From Aliidiomarina quisquiliarum (GTDB taxonomy: Bacteria > Pseudomonadota > Gammaproteobacteria > Enterobacterales > Alteromonadaceae): a stretch of DNA of 64,000 nt. Where the stretch lies: assembly GCF_023922585.1 (NCBI RefSeq), contig NZ_JAMFTN010000052.1, positions 52,916 to 116,915 of the forward strand, given 5' to 3'. The notes under the pieces were generated by a model. That model saw nothing but the letters and a program-made list of their open reading frames with translations. It searched no databases and had not been told where the DNA came from. A program made the translations under genes and the position numbers. Of this stretch, positions 49,965 through 59,152 are shown one piece after another (position 1 is the first letter of the stretch; each line of letters opens with the position of its first letter).

Positions 49965-51617
49965 ATGATGAAGTCCCTCATTCCAGTTATTTTTGGTGCT
50001 GCCATTGCCTCAGTAGCTATGACTCACAGCGGCACCGTGCGTGCTGAAAACTTATATAATCTAATGATGATTGGCAGCGAGCTAGAAGTTTGCTCCAGCT
50101 TGCAAAGCGATCGCTGTATGTCGACCAGCTGGATTAAAGCCAATGACATGCGCACCACTCGCTTGTTTCAATTAAGCGACGTGCGCCGTAAAGAAGCCAC
50201 CCGTAGCTCTATTTGGCCACAGCAGCGTGAAGAAATACGGGCGCAGCTAGCCACCGCACTGGAAGAGCTAGCCACCTATTTTGGTCGTGGGGTTGTGTCT
50301 GAACATCGTTTTGTTGAACGGTTACGTTCACGAGCCTATCAAACCTTACTTATGCAGTTGTCGGAAGCGGAATATCAGCGGCTGCTCGATAACCTGGAAT
50401 TACGCCACACAGATGGTGTGCAAGAAGTGGCAAACTTAGCGCAAAGCCCAGCCACAACGCGCGACATGGTTGAAGAGTTCGTGGCCATGTTGAAACCGTT
50501 GGCACAAACTAAAAAGCCTCGAATTACCTTAGTAACAGCAGCCGCCCGAAATTCGTACGACCCCATTGAACGCTATACTGGTATTTTTGAACAGGCCGGG
50601 GCAGAAGTTACTTGGCTACCAGTAGACGCTGTAGTAGCCCGCGCCCAAGCCGAAGGTAAATGTACTGAGCTAGAGTCGTTACGCCGCGACATGCAAGGTA
50701 ACTATGATCGCGATCGGGTGAACCCTGCACGCCATGAGCAACAGCTAAAATATTGCACTAGCGATACTGCTTGGGAAGACATGCTAGGCCGTTCCCATGG
50801 GGTGTTTTTTGTTGACGGTCGCGCCGACAATTTACGCGACGCCTTTATTGTAGACCAAGAGCCAACCCGCTTAATGCGCGTTATGCTTGGCCGCTACATG
50901 CAAGGCAGTTTAATTATTGGTGCAGAAGGCCATGCCAGTGCAGCATTAGTAACAGGCAACATGATCACCAACGGAACCAGCCGTGAAGCACTAGCTAGTG
51001 GTGCTCATGCCCGTAAAGCGCCGCCGGAAATGTGCGACCTAGACGCCAGCTGCCCCCGCGACTTAGGCCCCAACAGCGTTACTTATGAAGCCCTTGGTGG
51101 GTTAAGCTTTTTTGGTTTTGGGGTGGTTGACACCAATATGTCACAGGCTGGTCGGCAAATACGCATGATGCGCGTTGCTCAAACAACGGGCACCCCGCTT
51201 GCCATTGGAATTGATGGCAACACCGCCTTACAAGTAAATACGGCCCAAGGCTATTTTCGTGTAATAGGCGATGAAGGCATATTTGTGAACGAAGGTGCAC
51301 AAGGCACCGACACATTGTTGGCAGGAACCTTCCACTATATGCGCCATGGCTCTAGCGGCAAAATTAGTCGCCAAGGGGTTACAGATATTCACTTAGCGGA
51401 ACTACCAAGCCGTCGGCAAGAATCGTTAACCATACGTTTTCTCGACGACACCGGCATTTACGACAACCTAGGCACCTTGTGTAGCCGTGGTGAGTCGCGC
51501 TTACTGCAAGACAAAGCAGAGTTGATTATGCAAACCAATGACAGCAGTACCGTGTCGAATGTGTTAGGTCGCTGCCAGGTGGTAAATGCGGTGTTGGGTG
51601 TGGCGCTAAACGATTAG
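49965..51617 (+). CDS. Secreted cyanophycinase/peptidase S51-like protein without the canonical serine motif
   Basis: 550 residues. Signal peptide (about 1-27, ending TVRA). After a helical N-terminal region, the part from about residue 183 has a Rossmann-like S51 fold: RITLVTAAARNSYDP, then YTGIFEQAGAEVTWLPV, GVFFVDGRADNLRDAF, and LIIGAEGHASAALVTGNM. In cyanophycinase the nucleophile sits in a GTSAGA motif; here the equivalent is EGHASA (residues 321-326), so the usual Ser is replaced or shifted. It may be inactive or use another residue. It is convergent with the DUF4105 gene, 13 bases apart. The AGGAGAAG site before ATG 49965 is good. Confidence 0.68.
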   Translation: MMKSLIPVIFGAAIASVAMTHSGTVRAENLYNLMMIGSELEVCSSLQSDRCMSTSWIKANDMRTTRLFQLSDVRRKEATRSSIWPQQREEIRAQLATALEELATYFGRGVVSEHRFVERLRSRAYQTLLMQLSEAEYQRLLDNLELRHTDGVQEVANLAQSPATTRDMVEEFVAMLKPLAQTKKPRITLVTAAARNSYDPIERYTGIFEQAGAEVTWLPVDAVVARAQAEGKCTELESLRRDMQGNYDRDRVNPARHEQQLKYCTSDTAWEDMLGRSHGVFFVDGRADNLRDAFIVDQEPTRLMRVMLGRYMQGSLIIGAEGHASAALVTGNMITNGTSREALASGAHARKAPPEMCDLDASCPRDLGPNSVTYEALGGLSFFGFGVVDTNMSQAGRQIRMMRVAQTTGTPLAIGIDGNTALQVNTAQGYFRVIGDEGIFVNEGAQGTDTLLAGTFHYMRHGSSGKISRQGVTDIHLAELPSRRQESLTIRFLDDTGIYDNLGTLCSRGESRLLQDKAELIMQTNDSSTVSNVLGRCQVVNAVLGVALND

Positions 51618-51630
51618 CGCCAAGCTGCTA

Positions 51631-53490
51631 TTACCAATACCAACTATAACCGATGCCTGCCTCGGCACCATAACGGTCTGAGGCAAGGTGTAGGCGTATG
51701 TCACTTTCACGGCTAAGTTGGTAACGATGTTGCAACCGTAGCTCGGTACTACGGCCAAGTTCCCCTTGAAACGCATTGTTATGGCTCACCGTTAAATAGC
51801 TGCTTTGTTGTTCACTCCACATACGAAACATACCCGCATTTAATGTAAGTGCTAAAAACCCATCTTGGTAAGCGGTGGTGCGCAGCTGTGCACCCACTAG
51901 GGCAAAGGGCACCCAGCCATTATAAAAGTCAGACCAACCTACATTTAATTCGGCACTGGTGTCTAAACAGTTATTACAAGCCAGCGAGCGATTACCAACC
52001 CCAAGCTTCATTTGCCAAGCTAAAGCGCGCACTTCATGTAACGGCGTGCGCTTTGGATTTAAGTTCGTTACGTCGAGTATTTGCAAATGGTGCAGGCGCA
52101 CATCGTGACCGGTTACATCAAGCTCTACGCGGCCTATTTCAAGCCCAGCATAAGGCATGCGGGAATTATTACCCTGTAATATGTCGTAATGCATAGGGCG
52201 AAAGCTTAAGCGCAGCGCAGTGTCGCGTTGCGAAGCCGCAATAGCAGTGGTGCGAAGCATGCTCGAAGGCGTGGCTTGTTCAATAGGTGCAGGTACTTCG
52301 GTTACTTTGAAAGCAGGGCTGGTAGGCAGCTGTAAACGAGCTAACAGTGCGGTTTGGCGCAACGCCGCAATATTCAGTTCCGAATTGTTTTCTTCTAGGG
52401 TAATGAGGTGGCTTAAAATAACGTCTACTACAGGGCCACGATCCGTCGTGGAAAGCCTACGAAATCGTGGGTGGGCAAAGTTCAATGTGTTGGGATCTTG
52501 CCAGACATCTTCTAAAGCACCTTGCTGCTCAGCTGAAAGCTGGTGAAAGTGCTGTTCGGTTTGGTAACGGCGCGAAGGCTTATGCATACGCGAGCGCACG
52601 ACCGGCTGGCCGTTATAAGTTGCATTACTTAAATGAATCATAACTTGTTCAGGAGCTACCCAAGGCATTGACGACTCCGTTAATTCGGCATCAATCACCA
52701 GTTCCAGAGTGCGAGCAATACGCGAAGCACAGTTTTCATTCAAAAATAGGTAATCGAATTTTTGGCCAAGCACTTCCCACATATGAGCAATTAAAAAGGC
52801 GCGATCGGCTTCACTAAAAGCAAATTCGTAATGCCACATATCACGCATTTCCGACTCGCTATAAATGTCGGTATTACGGAAGAAAGGCACATTTGAATAA
52901 CGCGCCTGATAGCCGCCCACTAGGCCTTTTACTATGTAAGGCACAATGCCGTCGCCGCTGGTGTCGGCACCAAAATTCAGGCTAGTGTCTAGTAGTTGAA
53001 TAGGGTTTTGATCTTGGCTTACGCTACCAAGGTGCAACAACATATGGCCAAAGAACGAAGCAGGGTTGCCCATATAGCCTGAAGCGAATACTACCCCAAC
53101 TTCATTATGCTGGCGCTGCTTCAGCCAAGTGTCACGCTCGGTACAAGTCGCATTCACAGGTGTAACCACACCCTGCTGTGCGAGCCACATGGCCCGTGCG
53201 GGAAACTTACAACTGGCATGGCTACCATCACCAGGGTCGGGTAACTCTAAAGCAGCAATAGTCGCGTTCAGTTCAGCACTTAGGTTGTAGCGGCCTTCGG
53301 AACTTAAAAAGAACGCTTCGTCGGCAACGGCACTATAGGCAGCACCAAAGGTGGGCTGTTGATCAAAGTGCAAAAGCTTAAGCCAAGTACGCTGCTCAGC
53401 AAGTAGCGTGCTAGGTGTAGAGCCGGAGAATGCAAAAGTGGGAAAGTGAAACAATAAGAAGAATAATGGGAAAACAACAAAGCGCAGCAT
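51631..53490 (-). CDS. DUF4105 (Lnb N-terminal-like) secreted protein
   Basis: 619 residues with a signal peptide (about 1-20). The central DUF4105 domain (about 130-290) has VFASGYMGNPASFFGHMLLHL, then FLNENCASRIARTLEL, whose His and Cys resemble a papain-like site seen in this family. The C-terminal third looks beta-rich with alternating hydrophobic residues, ending AGIGYSWYW, so an outer-membrane barrel is possible. The function is unknown. It is convergent with the S51-like gene and transcribed after the DUF3015 gene. Confidence 0.75.
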   Translation of the reverse strand: MLRFVVFPLFFLLFHFPTFAFSGSTPSTLLAEQRTWLKLLHFDQQPTFGAAYSAVADEAFFLSSEGRYNLSAELNATIAALELPDPGDGSHASCKFPARAMWLAQQGVVTPVNATCTERDTWLKQRQHNEVGVVFASGYMGNPASFFGHMLLHLGSVSQDQNPIQLLDTSLNFGADTSGDGIVPYIVKGLVGGYQARYSNVPFFRNTDIYSESEMRDMWHYEFAFSEADRAFLIAHMWEVLGQKFDYLFLNENCASRIARTLELVIDAELTESSMPWVAPEQVMIHLSNATYNGQPVVRSRMHKPSRRYQTEQHFHQLSAEQQGALEDVWQDPNTLNFAHPRFRRLSTTDRGPVVDVILSHLITLEENNSELNIAALRQTALLARLQLPTSPAFKVTEVPAPIEQATPSSMLRTTAIAASQRDTALRLSFRPMHYDILQGNNSRMPYAGLEIGRVELDVTGHDVRLHHLQILDVTNLNPKRTPLHEVRALAWQMKLGVGNRSLACNNCLDTSAELNVGWSDFYNGWVPFALVGAQLRTTAYQDGFLALTLNAGMFRMWSEQQSSYLTVSHNNAFQGELGRSTELRLQHRYQLSRESDIRLHLASDRYGAEAGIGYSWYW

Positions 53491-53523
53491 TAGTTAACTC
53501 AGCCAGACATGACAATAATAGAA

Positions 53524-53546
53524 AACGGCGGACCTTGTCCGCCGTT
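53524..53546 (-). terminator. Terminator after the DUF3015 gene
   Basis: Stem AACGGCGGAC (53524-53533) / GTCCGCCGTT (53537-53546) with a 3-base loop. On the minus strand it is followed by TTTTCTATTATT, so it should end transcription of the DUF3015 gene before the DUF4105 gene. Confidence 0.8.
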
Positions 53547-53562
53547 GGGAATGGCTAATCTA

Positions 53563-54051
53563 TTATGCGCCGCAGCTTACTGCAACATTTTCTAAGCTTG
53601 AGTAAAAGCTATAGGCTTTGTCTGCATGAGGCATTGTGGCGTAATTGTCTGAAGCAACAGTAGTATTTAAGTCAGCACGAAGAGCACTAACGGTTTCTTC
53701 CGTTGCATTACAACCCACTAAATTCAATACGGCGTTTAAGTGCTCGCCAGAACCTTGTGCTGTTTCCATGGTTAACTGATCATACGAAGAATCGATCAAT
53801 AGCGCCGTAGTTACTAGGTTGGTATTACAGGTGTCTGGGCTGGCTGTTGCAGAAATAACGGCCGTAGTACCTAAGTCCCAGATAATGTTAGAAATGGCAG
53901 AAGCAACGCCGTGGTCAGGAAATACCATTGCACCAATACCACAATGCTGCCAAGGGTTAACACCCGCGACTTGTGCTGATGCTGGTGTAGGAGTTAGAGC
54001 TACCCCACCTACTAATGCGCTAGCAACAAGAGCCATGCTCAACTTTTTCAT
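53563..54051 (-). CDS. DUF3015 family exported protein
   Basis: 162 residues. Signal peptide about 1-26 (ALTPTPASA-Q). The mature protein starts NPWQHCGIGAMVFPD and ends with NVAVSCGA; four Cys likely form two disulfides. It matches DUF3015, a family of periplasmic proteins of unknown function, often linked to envelope genes. It has its own terminator. Confidence 0.75.
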   Translation of the reverse strand: MKKLSMALVASALVGGVALTPTPASAQVAGVNPWQHCGIGAMVFPDHGVASAISNIIWDLGTTAVISATASPDTCNTNLVTTALLIDSSYDQLTMETAQGSGEHLNAVLNLVGCNATEETVSALRADLNTTVASDNYATMPHADKAYSFYSSLENVAVSCGA

Positions 54052-54150
54052 TTTTGAAATCCTTTTTATTGTTCGTAAGTGTAGTGAACGTTTAGTGTAG
54101 ATTGAATGGAAACATTTTGTAATTAGTTTGTAAGTGAAATTATTTGCCTT

Positions 54151-54864
54151 TTATTCACTACCTTCAGTAGTGGTGCTTGTGTTTTTATCAATCAGTTCAT
54201 AATAAGCATTGTAATATGGGCTGTGTGGGCCTGGTGGCAAGCCGCGACGGTAATTATAAAATGCCTGGTGGTTGGCTTGACGAGTTAAAGGTAAGTAGTT
54301 TGGCGATGCACGTTCAATTGCTGCAGAAATAGCACCAGCAATAAGATCTGCCAATGGATTTCCTGAATTACCGCCGTCCGGGGTATAGGTTAGCTTCTGT
54401 CTTGCGGTCCACAATACATCACCAGAATTGCTTTTTAAGGTGTACTCAAAGTCAACGACAGTGGTTGTTTTTAGTAATAAATATTTAGCATCCCATTCAT
54501 GAATGGTGACATACAACACTGTGTCGGCACCAAATAATTCCGTTAAGCTACTCGTTGGGGCCGCGTGCACTTCAGCCGGTTCATAGTAGCCTTCTGCTTC
54601 GAGTAATGTTTTTACCGTATTCACAGGAAACACATAATAACCGCGTTCGCCTAGAGTAATAGGCAAGGTTGCAAGTACCGAGGTTGGCGCCATTACATCA
54701 ATGGTTTCGTTATTAACCGGCACTACTAAAATAGAAGTAGGCTTATTATTAAGTACTGCTGCTAAAAACTCAGTATCAGGGCCCGACGGCGTAGTTTGGC
54801 ACGCAGTCAATGTCATTAATAAAACACTTATGGCAGTTATATTACGAAGTAATTTATTAATCAT
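54151..54864 (-). CDS. DUF799 (GNA1162-type) lipoprotein
   Basis: 237 residues from ATG 54864, with GAGGG nine bases upstream; a GTG at 54879 would add five residues. The lipobox LTAC places Cys near residue 22. The body (SILVVPVNNETIDVMAPTSVLATLPI, then DTVLYVTIHEWDAKY) is DUF799, related to the neisserial GNA1162 surface lipoprotein and the TolB/TPR-free CsgG-like fold. It is last in the four-gene lipoprotein operon and overlaps the DUF4810 gene by 8 bases. The function is unknown. Confidence 0.82.
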   Translation of the reverse strand: MINKLLRNITAISVLLMTLTACQTTPSGPDTEFLAAVLNNKPTSILVVPVNNETIDVMAPTSVLATLPITLGERGYYVFPVNTVKTLLEAEGYYEPAEVHAAPTSSLTELFGADTVLYVTIHEWDAKYLLLKTTTVVDFEYTLKSNSGDVLWTARQKLTYTPDGGNSGNPLADLIAGAISAAIERASPNYLPLTRQANHQAFYNYRRGLPPGPHSPYYNAYYELIDKNTSTTTEGSE

Positions 54865-55249
54865 TTTGTGCGCCCTCACTATTTACAGACTTGTCCATAT
54901 TGTTGCGTGACTTAAGGTTAGAAACTAAAACGTCCATTAGTGGTTTACTTTCTGGCCAGTTATTAGCTTCAAGCTCATAAAAGTGAATGGCTTGTTGAAT
55001 GTTCCCTTGGTGAAACATGAAAGTGCCTGCTTCGGCGTATAAACCCGGACCAAAACGTAAATTATGCTTGGGGGTCGACTGAATAAACGCTAAATACTCG
55101 GTTAGTTCAGCTTCTCGAGCCTCGGGCTCATGAAAGTTGGCAAACAAGGCGTCTTCGTAATTGCCCCAAGCGTATAGCGACTTAGGAGTGGTTTGGCAGC
55201 CAGCCAGCATAACTAAGGTGATGCTTATTAGAATTGTTTTTTTGATCAC
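54857..55249 (-). CDS. DUF4810 lipoprotein
   Basis: 130 residues with a GTG start and AGGA site upstream. Signal and lipobox LAGC (Cys18). The mature part has YAWGNYEDALFANFHEP and FGPGLYAEAGTFMFHQGN, a TPR-like helical body matching DUF4810. This family is nearly always found between a CsgG-like gene and a DUF799 gene, as here. It probably acts as an outer-membrane lipoprotein partner of the CsgG-like channel. Confidence 0.82.
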   Translation of the reverse strand: MIKKTILISITLVMLAGCQTTPKSLYAWGNYEDALFANFHEPEAREAELTEYLAFIQSTPKHNLRFGPGLYAEAGTFMFHQGNIQQAIHFYELEANNWPESKPLMDVLVSNLKSRNNMDKSVNSEGAQND

Positions 55250-55282
55250 AAAAGTATTCCTAATGGTTGTAATGAAACTTTA

Positions 55283-55612
55283 TTAAAGCTGAATAGTAAC
55301 GTCTATTTTATAGTCAATGCCTTCGCTGAAATACCGTGCGTCGGTAAAAAGAACCTTACCGTTTTGCTTGATTTCAATTTTGTGCTGGCCAGGTAGCAAC
55401 CGAATTGCTGAACTTGGGTATTGGTAATTACTTAAAGCGCCTTGGTCAAGGTCATCAACAAAAAGGTGCATGCCGGCAGTGTTTACCTTCACCACAAAAG
55501 ACACCACCGGGCGGGTGTCTATTACTTCCGTTTGGGTGGTTACAGTACGGGCGCAACCCGAAAGAACGGAAATTGTTAGTGCTGAGATCAAAATAAGTTG
55601 AATAATGCGCAT
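55283..55612 (-). CDS. Small lipoprotein of the CsgG cluster
   Basis: 109 residues. Signal peptide with lipobox LSGC (Cys20). The mature part is a single small beta domain (VVSFVVKVNTAGMHLFVDDL, then LLPGQHKIEIKQNGKVLF) that looks like a PEGA-type fold. It starts 2 bases after the CsgG-like gene's stop and is 33 bases before the DUF4810 gene, so it is part of the operon. I do not recognise a named family. Confidence 0.65.
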   Translation of the reverse strand: MRIIQLILISALTISVLSGCARTVTTQTEVIDTRPVVSFVVKVNTAGMHLFVDDLDQGALSNYQYPSSAIRLLPGQHKIEIKQNGKVLFTDARYFSEGIDYKIDVTIQL

Positions 55613-55614
55613 GA

Positions 55615-56580
55615 CTAATCTCCCTTACGAATTTCTAATTGTGAAAGTTCGAAATTGCTTATGCTACCGCTTACCACACGGCCAAAGGCGCCTTGGTCAA
55701 GCTCGCTTTCACCAAACAAGCCCTGCACTTCAAAAGTGCCCACTTTGCTGCCAGGCAAGGTAATGGTTGTACCTGTTGTTGCCGAGCGCACCCGCTGGCC
55801 TTTACTCATAATGTCGAATTGCATACCAGTCGTAACACCTTGTGCGGCCCCTCCGCTAATATAAACTAGGCCATTTTCAACAGCTAAAATGTCTGCTGTC
55901 CAAGGTTTCTCAATGAAGTCTTGAAGCATTTTTTCAACGGCGGCAGTTACCGCAGCGCCAATGGCTCGGTCGTTTAAGCTGCCGTCGTAACCGGCAACAG
56001 AGCCAAACCCCATAACTCGGGACTGTTCTACCGACGAGTCACCTGTACCTGTATAAGACGCAATCACTTGGCCCGTATGCACGTCAACTAGGCGAATATC
56101 AACCTTAGCGGTGGCTGCTTGGCGTTGGCTGGTGGAAAAAAAGCCACGCTCACCAGTGGTAGAACGGCCAAATTCAGTTAACGAGCCAATTACTAAAGTG
56201 TCGACCCCAACCATGTTATTCATTTTGTCGCCGGTTATTTGCCGCTCGTTTTGTAGCAAGGCTAAGTCTGGGCGTTCAAAAATAAGAAAGCTGTCGGTAT
56301 TCACAATAGCTTGGGTGAACATGTCGGATATTTTTTTATCGTGTTCACCTGTAACGGCTTCGCGCAATAAGCTGCGGCCGTAATCAGTTTCATTGCTAAG
56401 GCGACCCACAGCAATTTTCCGTTTTAAATTTAAACGCGCAGGGGCCACTACTTGTTGGCTTTGTGCCTGGCGCTGTTGCTCAATAGAAATAGGCGATTGG
56501 TGTGGAGAAGGTTGTGGCGCTTGAGTTGCAGCGCAGCCTGCAAGGGCAAAAACAACCGCAGAGCTAACGAGAATACGCAT
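55615..56580 (-). CDS. CsgG/HfaB-family outer-membrane lipoprotein
   Basis: 321 residues. Signal with lipobox LAGC (Cys16). It shows the CsgG pattern KIAVGRLSNETDYGRSLL, DTLVIGSLTEFGR, then KVDIRLVDVHTGQVIASYTGTGD. CsgG forms a nonameric outer-membrane pore for curli subunits in E. coli; HfaB and this wider group secrete or anchor other products. It heads an operon of four lipoproteins. No csgA, csgB, csgE or csgF is in the window, so the cargo is not known. Confidence 0.85.
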   Translation of the reverse strand: MRILVSSAVVFALAGCAATQAPQPSPHQSPISIEQQRQAQSQQVVAPARLNLKRKIAVGRLSNETDYGRSLLREAVTGEHDKKISDMFTQAIVNTDSFLIFERPDLALLQNERQITGDKMNNMVGVDTLVIGSLTEFGRSTTGERGFFSTSQRQAATAKVDIRLVDVHTGQVIASYTGTGDSSVEQSRVMGFGSVAGYDGSLNDRAIGAAVTAAVEKMLQDFIEKPWTADILAVENGLVYISGGAAQGVTTGMQFDIMSKGQRVRSATTGTTITLPGSKVGTFEVQGLFGESELDQGAFGRVVSGSISNFELSQLEIRKGD

Positions 56581-56719
56581 AATAAGTCCTCGGGTTTGTA
56601 ATTCTTATCAAAAGGAATCTGTATGAATGTTATACCACAGCGTACCGCTGATTGTGCTGACAGCGTGTGAAAGTGCGTAAATATAAAGTAAGTTTATAGG
56701 CGAGTAAAGGTGTAATTAT

Positions 56720-56751
56720 AATGTTAGCGCAGCAATCGCGGCGCTAACATT
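56720..56751 (-). terminator. Hairpin downstream of pyrE
   Basis: Perfect 11-base stem AATGTTAGCGC (56720-56730) / GCGCTAACATT (56741-56751) with a 10-base loop, 16 bases after the pyrE stop on the minus strand. The following minus-strand sequence ATAATTACACC lacks a long T-run, so termination strength is uncertain. Confidence 0.6.
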
Positions 56752-56766
56752 GGTAATGATGAAAGA

Positions 56767-57408
56767 TTAGATACCGTAGGTAGCTCGGTAGTTACGTACT
56801 TGTTCTAGCATGGCTTCTTGGCCAGGCTGTTCAGCAAGGTATGCAATTAAGTCTGCTAGGGTAATAATAGCAATAACTGAGGCGTTGTAGTCGCGTTCAA
56901 CTTCTTGAATAGCGCTAAGTTCGCCGTTGCCTTTTTCTTGCCTATCAAGTGCAATAAGCACACCCGCTAAGCTAGCGCCGTTGGCTTCAACTATGTCCAT
57001 CGACTCGCGAATAGCGGTACCTGCGGTAATTACGTCGTCAACCAACATAATACGGCCTTTAAGCTCGCTGCCGACCAAGTTACCGCCTTCACCGTGTTCT
57101 TTTTTTTCTTTGCGGTTAAAGCAGTAAGGCACGTCTTGGCCATGGTGTTCAAACAAGCTAATAGCGGCTGCGGTGGCAATAGGAATGCCTTTATAGGCAG
57201 GGCCAAACAGTACATCGAAGGCAATACCAGAATCGGCTAAAGCAGCAGCATAGTAACGGCCAAGCTTGGCTAAGTCGGCACCGGTATTAAACAAGCCTGC
57301 ATTAAAAAAATACGGGCTAATGCGGCCACTTTTCAGCGTAAATTCACCAAACTTCAATACGCCTTTGCTTACGGCAAATTCAATAAACTCACGTTGATAG
57401 GGTTTCAT
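56767..57408 (-). CDS. pyrE: Orotate phosphoribosyltransferase
   Basis: 213 residues, the same length as E. coli PyrE. It makes OMP from orotate and PRPP in pyrimidine synthesis. The PRPP-binding motif is [14 protein letters not shown]; the flexible catalytic loop is [19 protein letters not shown], with [15 protein letters not shown]. It overlaps rph by 4 bases, the usual rph-pyrE operon. Confidence 0.98.
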   Translation of the reverse strand: MKPYQREFIEFAVSKGVLKFGEFTLKSGRISPYFFNAGLFNTGADLAKLGRYYAAALADSGIAFDVLFGPAYKGIPIATAAAISLFEHHGQDVPYCFNRKEKKEHGEGGNLVGSELKGRIMLVDDVITAGTAIRESMDIVEANGASLAGVLIALDRQEKGNGELSAIQEVERDYNASVIAIITLADLIAYLAEQPGQEAMLEQVRNYRATYGI

Positions 57409-58121
57409 GTGTTTAATGCTTCCTGTTGGTGGTCGTTTAGTTCACGAATGGCGTGTTTAGCAAGTTCAGCCATGGCTGCCATTTCTTCAAAGCTAAAAGG
57501 CTCTTCTTCTGCGGTGCCTTGAATTTCAATAATTTTGCCGGTGTCGGTCATGACAACGTTCATGTCGGTGTCGGCGGCGAAGTCTTCTGGGTAGTCTAAG
57601 TCGGCAACAGGCTCGCCTTTATAAATACCCACAGAAACAGCAGCCACCATGAACTTTAGCGGGTTCACTTTTACCATGCCGTTTTTGCGCATGTAGTTTA
57701 AAGCATCAACCAAAGCTACACAGGCACCGGTAATAGCTGCGGTACGGGTACCACCGTCGGCTTGAATTACGTCACAGTCGACTACAATGGTGTTTTCACC
57801 CAAGGCCGACATATCAACCGCAGCACGTAGTGAACGGCCAATTAAACGTTGAATTTCCATGGTGCGGCCGCCTTGTTTGCCACGGGCCGCTTCGCGATCT
57901 GAACGGGTATGAGTTGCGCGAGGTAGCATGCCGTATTCAGCGGTAATCCAGCCTTGGCCTTTGCCTTTCATGAAGCGTGGAACGCCAGGGGTAACCGACG
58001 CGGTACAAAGTACTTTGGTGTCGCCGAATTCAATAAGTACACTGCCTTCTGCATGGCAGGTGTAGTTGCGGGTAATAGTAACAGGGCGAATTTGCTGATT
58101 GGTACGACCGCTTGGGCGCAT
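57405..58121 (-). CDS. rph: Ribonuclease PH
   Basis: 238 residues, full length. It is a phosphorolytic 3' exoribonuclease that trims tRNA precursors and structured RNAs. It opens [16 protein letters not shown] and has [17 protein letters not shown], the phosphate-binding [21 protein letters not shown], and [18 protein letters not shown]. It is co-transcribed with pyrE. In E. coli, yicC lies just upstream in the opposite direction; here three genes intervene. Confidence 0.98.
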   Translation of the reverse strand: MRPSGRTNQQIRPVTITRNYTCHAEGSVLIEFGDTKVLCTASVTPGVPRFMKGKGQGWITAEYGMLPRATHTRSDREAARGKQGGRTMEIQRLIGRSLRAAVDMSALGENTIVVDCDVIQADGGTRTAAITGACVALVDALNYMRKNGMVKVNPLKFMVAAVSVGIYKGEPVADLDYPEDFAADTDMNVVMTDTGKIIEIQGTAEEEPFSFEEMAAMAELAKHAIRELNDHQQEALNT

Positions 58122-58218
58122 ATAAAAATACCTCGAACATTAAGTTCATTTAAGAGTGGCTGTAATTTTCGCCGCCATTATAGGTTTTTTTGAGAAAAAT
58201 CGCCACGGCAGAAATAAG

Positions 58219-58241
58219 AACGCCAGGCTTAGCCCGGCGTT
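58219..58241 (-). terminator. Probable terminator after the cytochrome operon
   Basis: Stem AACGCC (58219-58224) / GGCGTT (58236-58241) with an inner GGC/GCC pairing and a TTA loop. On the minus strand it is followed by CTTATTTCTG, a weak T-rich tail. It lies 9 bases after the dihaem cytochrome stop. Confidence 0.6.
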
Positions 58242-58249
58242 CCTCTGGA

Positions 58250-59152
58250 TTAATGGGCGCGGAAATCAGGTGGCTTAGGAACACCCGGCCAGTCGTGTAT
58301 TTTATCTGGGAAGTCGGGGCGTGGCTTCACCGTAAAATAAGCCGACACGTCTACCGCGTCTTGTTTGCTTAGGGTAATTTGGCCAAGGGGCGCGTCAAGG
58401 CTTACGCCTAGCGGCATATTATGCAGCACGAAGGGAGCCGCCCGAGAAATTCGCGCCATACCGGCACCTAAGTTAAACGACTCGTCGCCCCACAGTGGTG
58501 GGAAAATAAAGTCGCCAAACTGGTCTTTCATACCTTCGCCGTTGCCACCATGGCACGAAGCACATTGTTGTACATAAATTTGCTCGCCGCGCACAGGATC
58601 AGGCGTAAACTGCCCAACTTTGAAGTACTCCATGTTTTGAATACTCACTCGGTTACCTTTTTCCACATCGCCACGTAGCCAGTCCATGTAGTCAACCATA
58701 GCCTGCATTTCTACCGACGACTCGTCGAGTGGCACACCGTTCATAGAGCGGCGAAAACAACCATTAATACGTTCTTGAATGTTTAGAACATCTTGTGCGC
58801 GGGGCATAAACTTCGGGTAGTCGTTAATGGTGTTTATATAAGGCGCACCAAGCGGGCGTTTTCCTTGCGCCATGTGGCAGCTATTACAGTTCAACCCATC
58901 GCCAACGTTGTCGGGTAGCAAGCGTGCGGTTTCGTTCAGTAAACGCATACCTAGAATAATCGACTCGGCGTTCTCTTCGGCTAACATGTCGCGGGCTAAG
59001 GGCGCGCGGTACTCGCCTACTATGTTGCCGTCAATATCAACCACGTTTAGTGCTGGTCGTTCAGGGGCGTCGTAATACCTGCTTTCATTCCAGGTCCAGC
59101 CGGCTACTGCAATAACAGCAATGGCGGCAACAGCTATTATAGGCTTATTCAT
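58250..59152 (-). CDS. Dihaem cytochrome c, TsdA (thiosulfate dehydrogenase)-like
   Basis: 300 residues with an N-terminal signal anchor (about 4-20). Haem sites are C89-N-S-C92-H93 and C197-A-S-C200-H201. Between them Cys132, in RINGCFRRSMNG, matches the Cys that ligates haem 1 in TsdA enzymes, and Met246 in HNMPLG is a likely haem 2 ligand. TsdA joins two thiosulfates to tetrathionate in the periplasm and can run in reverse. The start overlaps the upstream trihaem gene by 8 bases, which suggests electron transfer between the two products. The Cys ligand favours TsdA over a general cytochrome, but substrate is inferred. Confidence 0.72.
   Translation of the reverse strand: MNKPIIAVAAIAVIAVAGWTWNESRYYDAPERPALNVVDIDGNIVGEYRAPLARDMLAEENAESIILGMRLLNETARLLPDNVGDGLNCNSCHMAQGKRPLGAPYINTINDYPKFMPRAQDVLNIQERINGCFRRSMNGVPLDESSVEMQAMVDYMDWLRGDVEKGNRVSIQNMEYFKVGQFTPDPVRGEQIYVQQCASCHGGNGEGMKDQFGDFIFPPLWGDESFNLGAGMARISRAAPFVLHNMPLGVSLDAPLGQITLSKQDAVDVSAYFTVKPRPDFPDKIHDWPGVPKPPDFRAH

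Noticed and set aside
54151..56580. Curli secretion locus
   Set aside because: Only a CsgG-like protein is present; no csgA, csgB, csgE, csgF or csgD was found.
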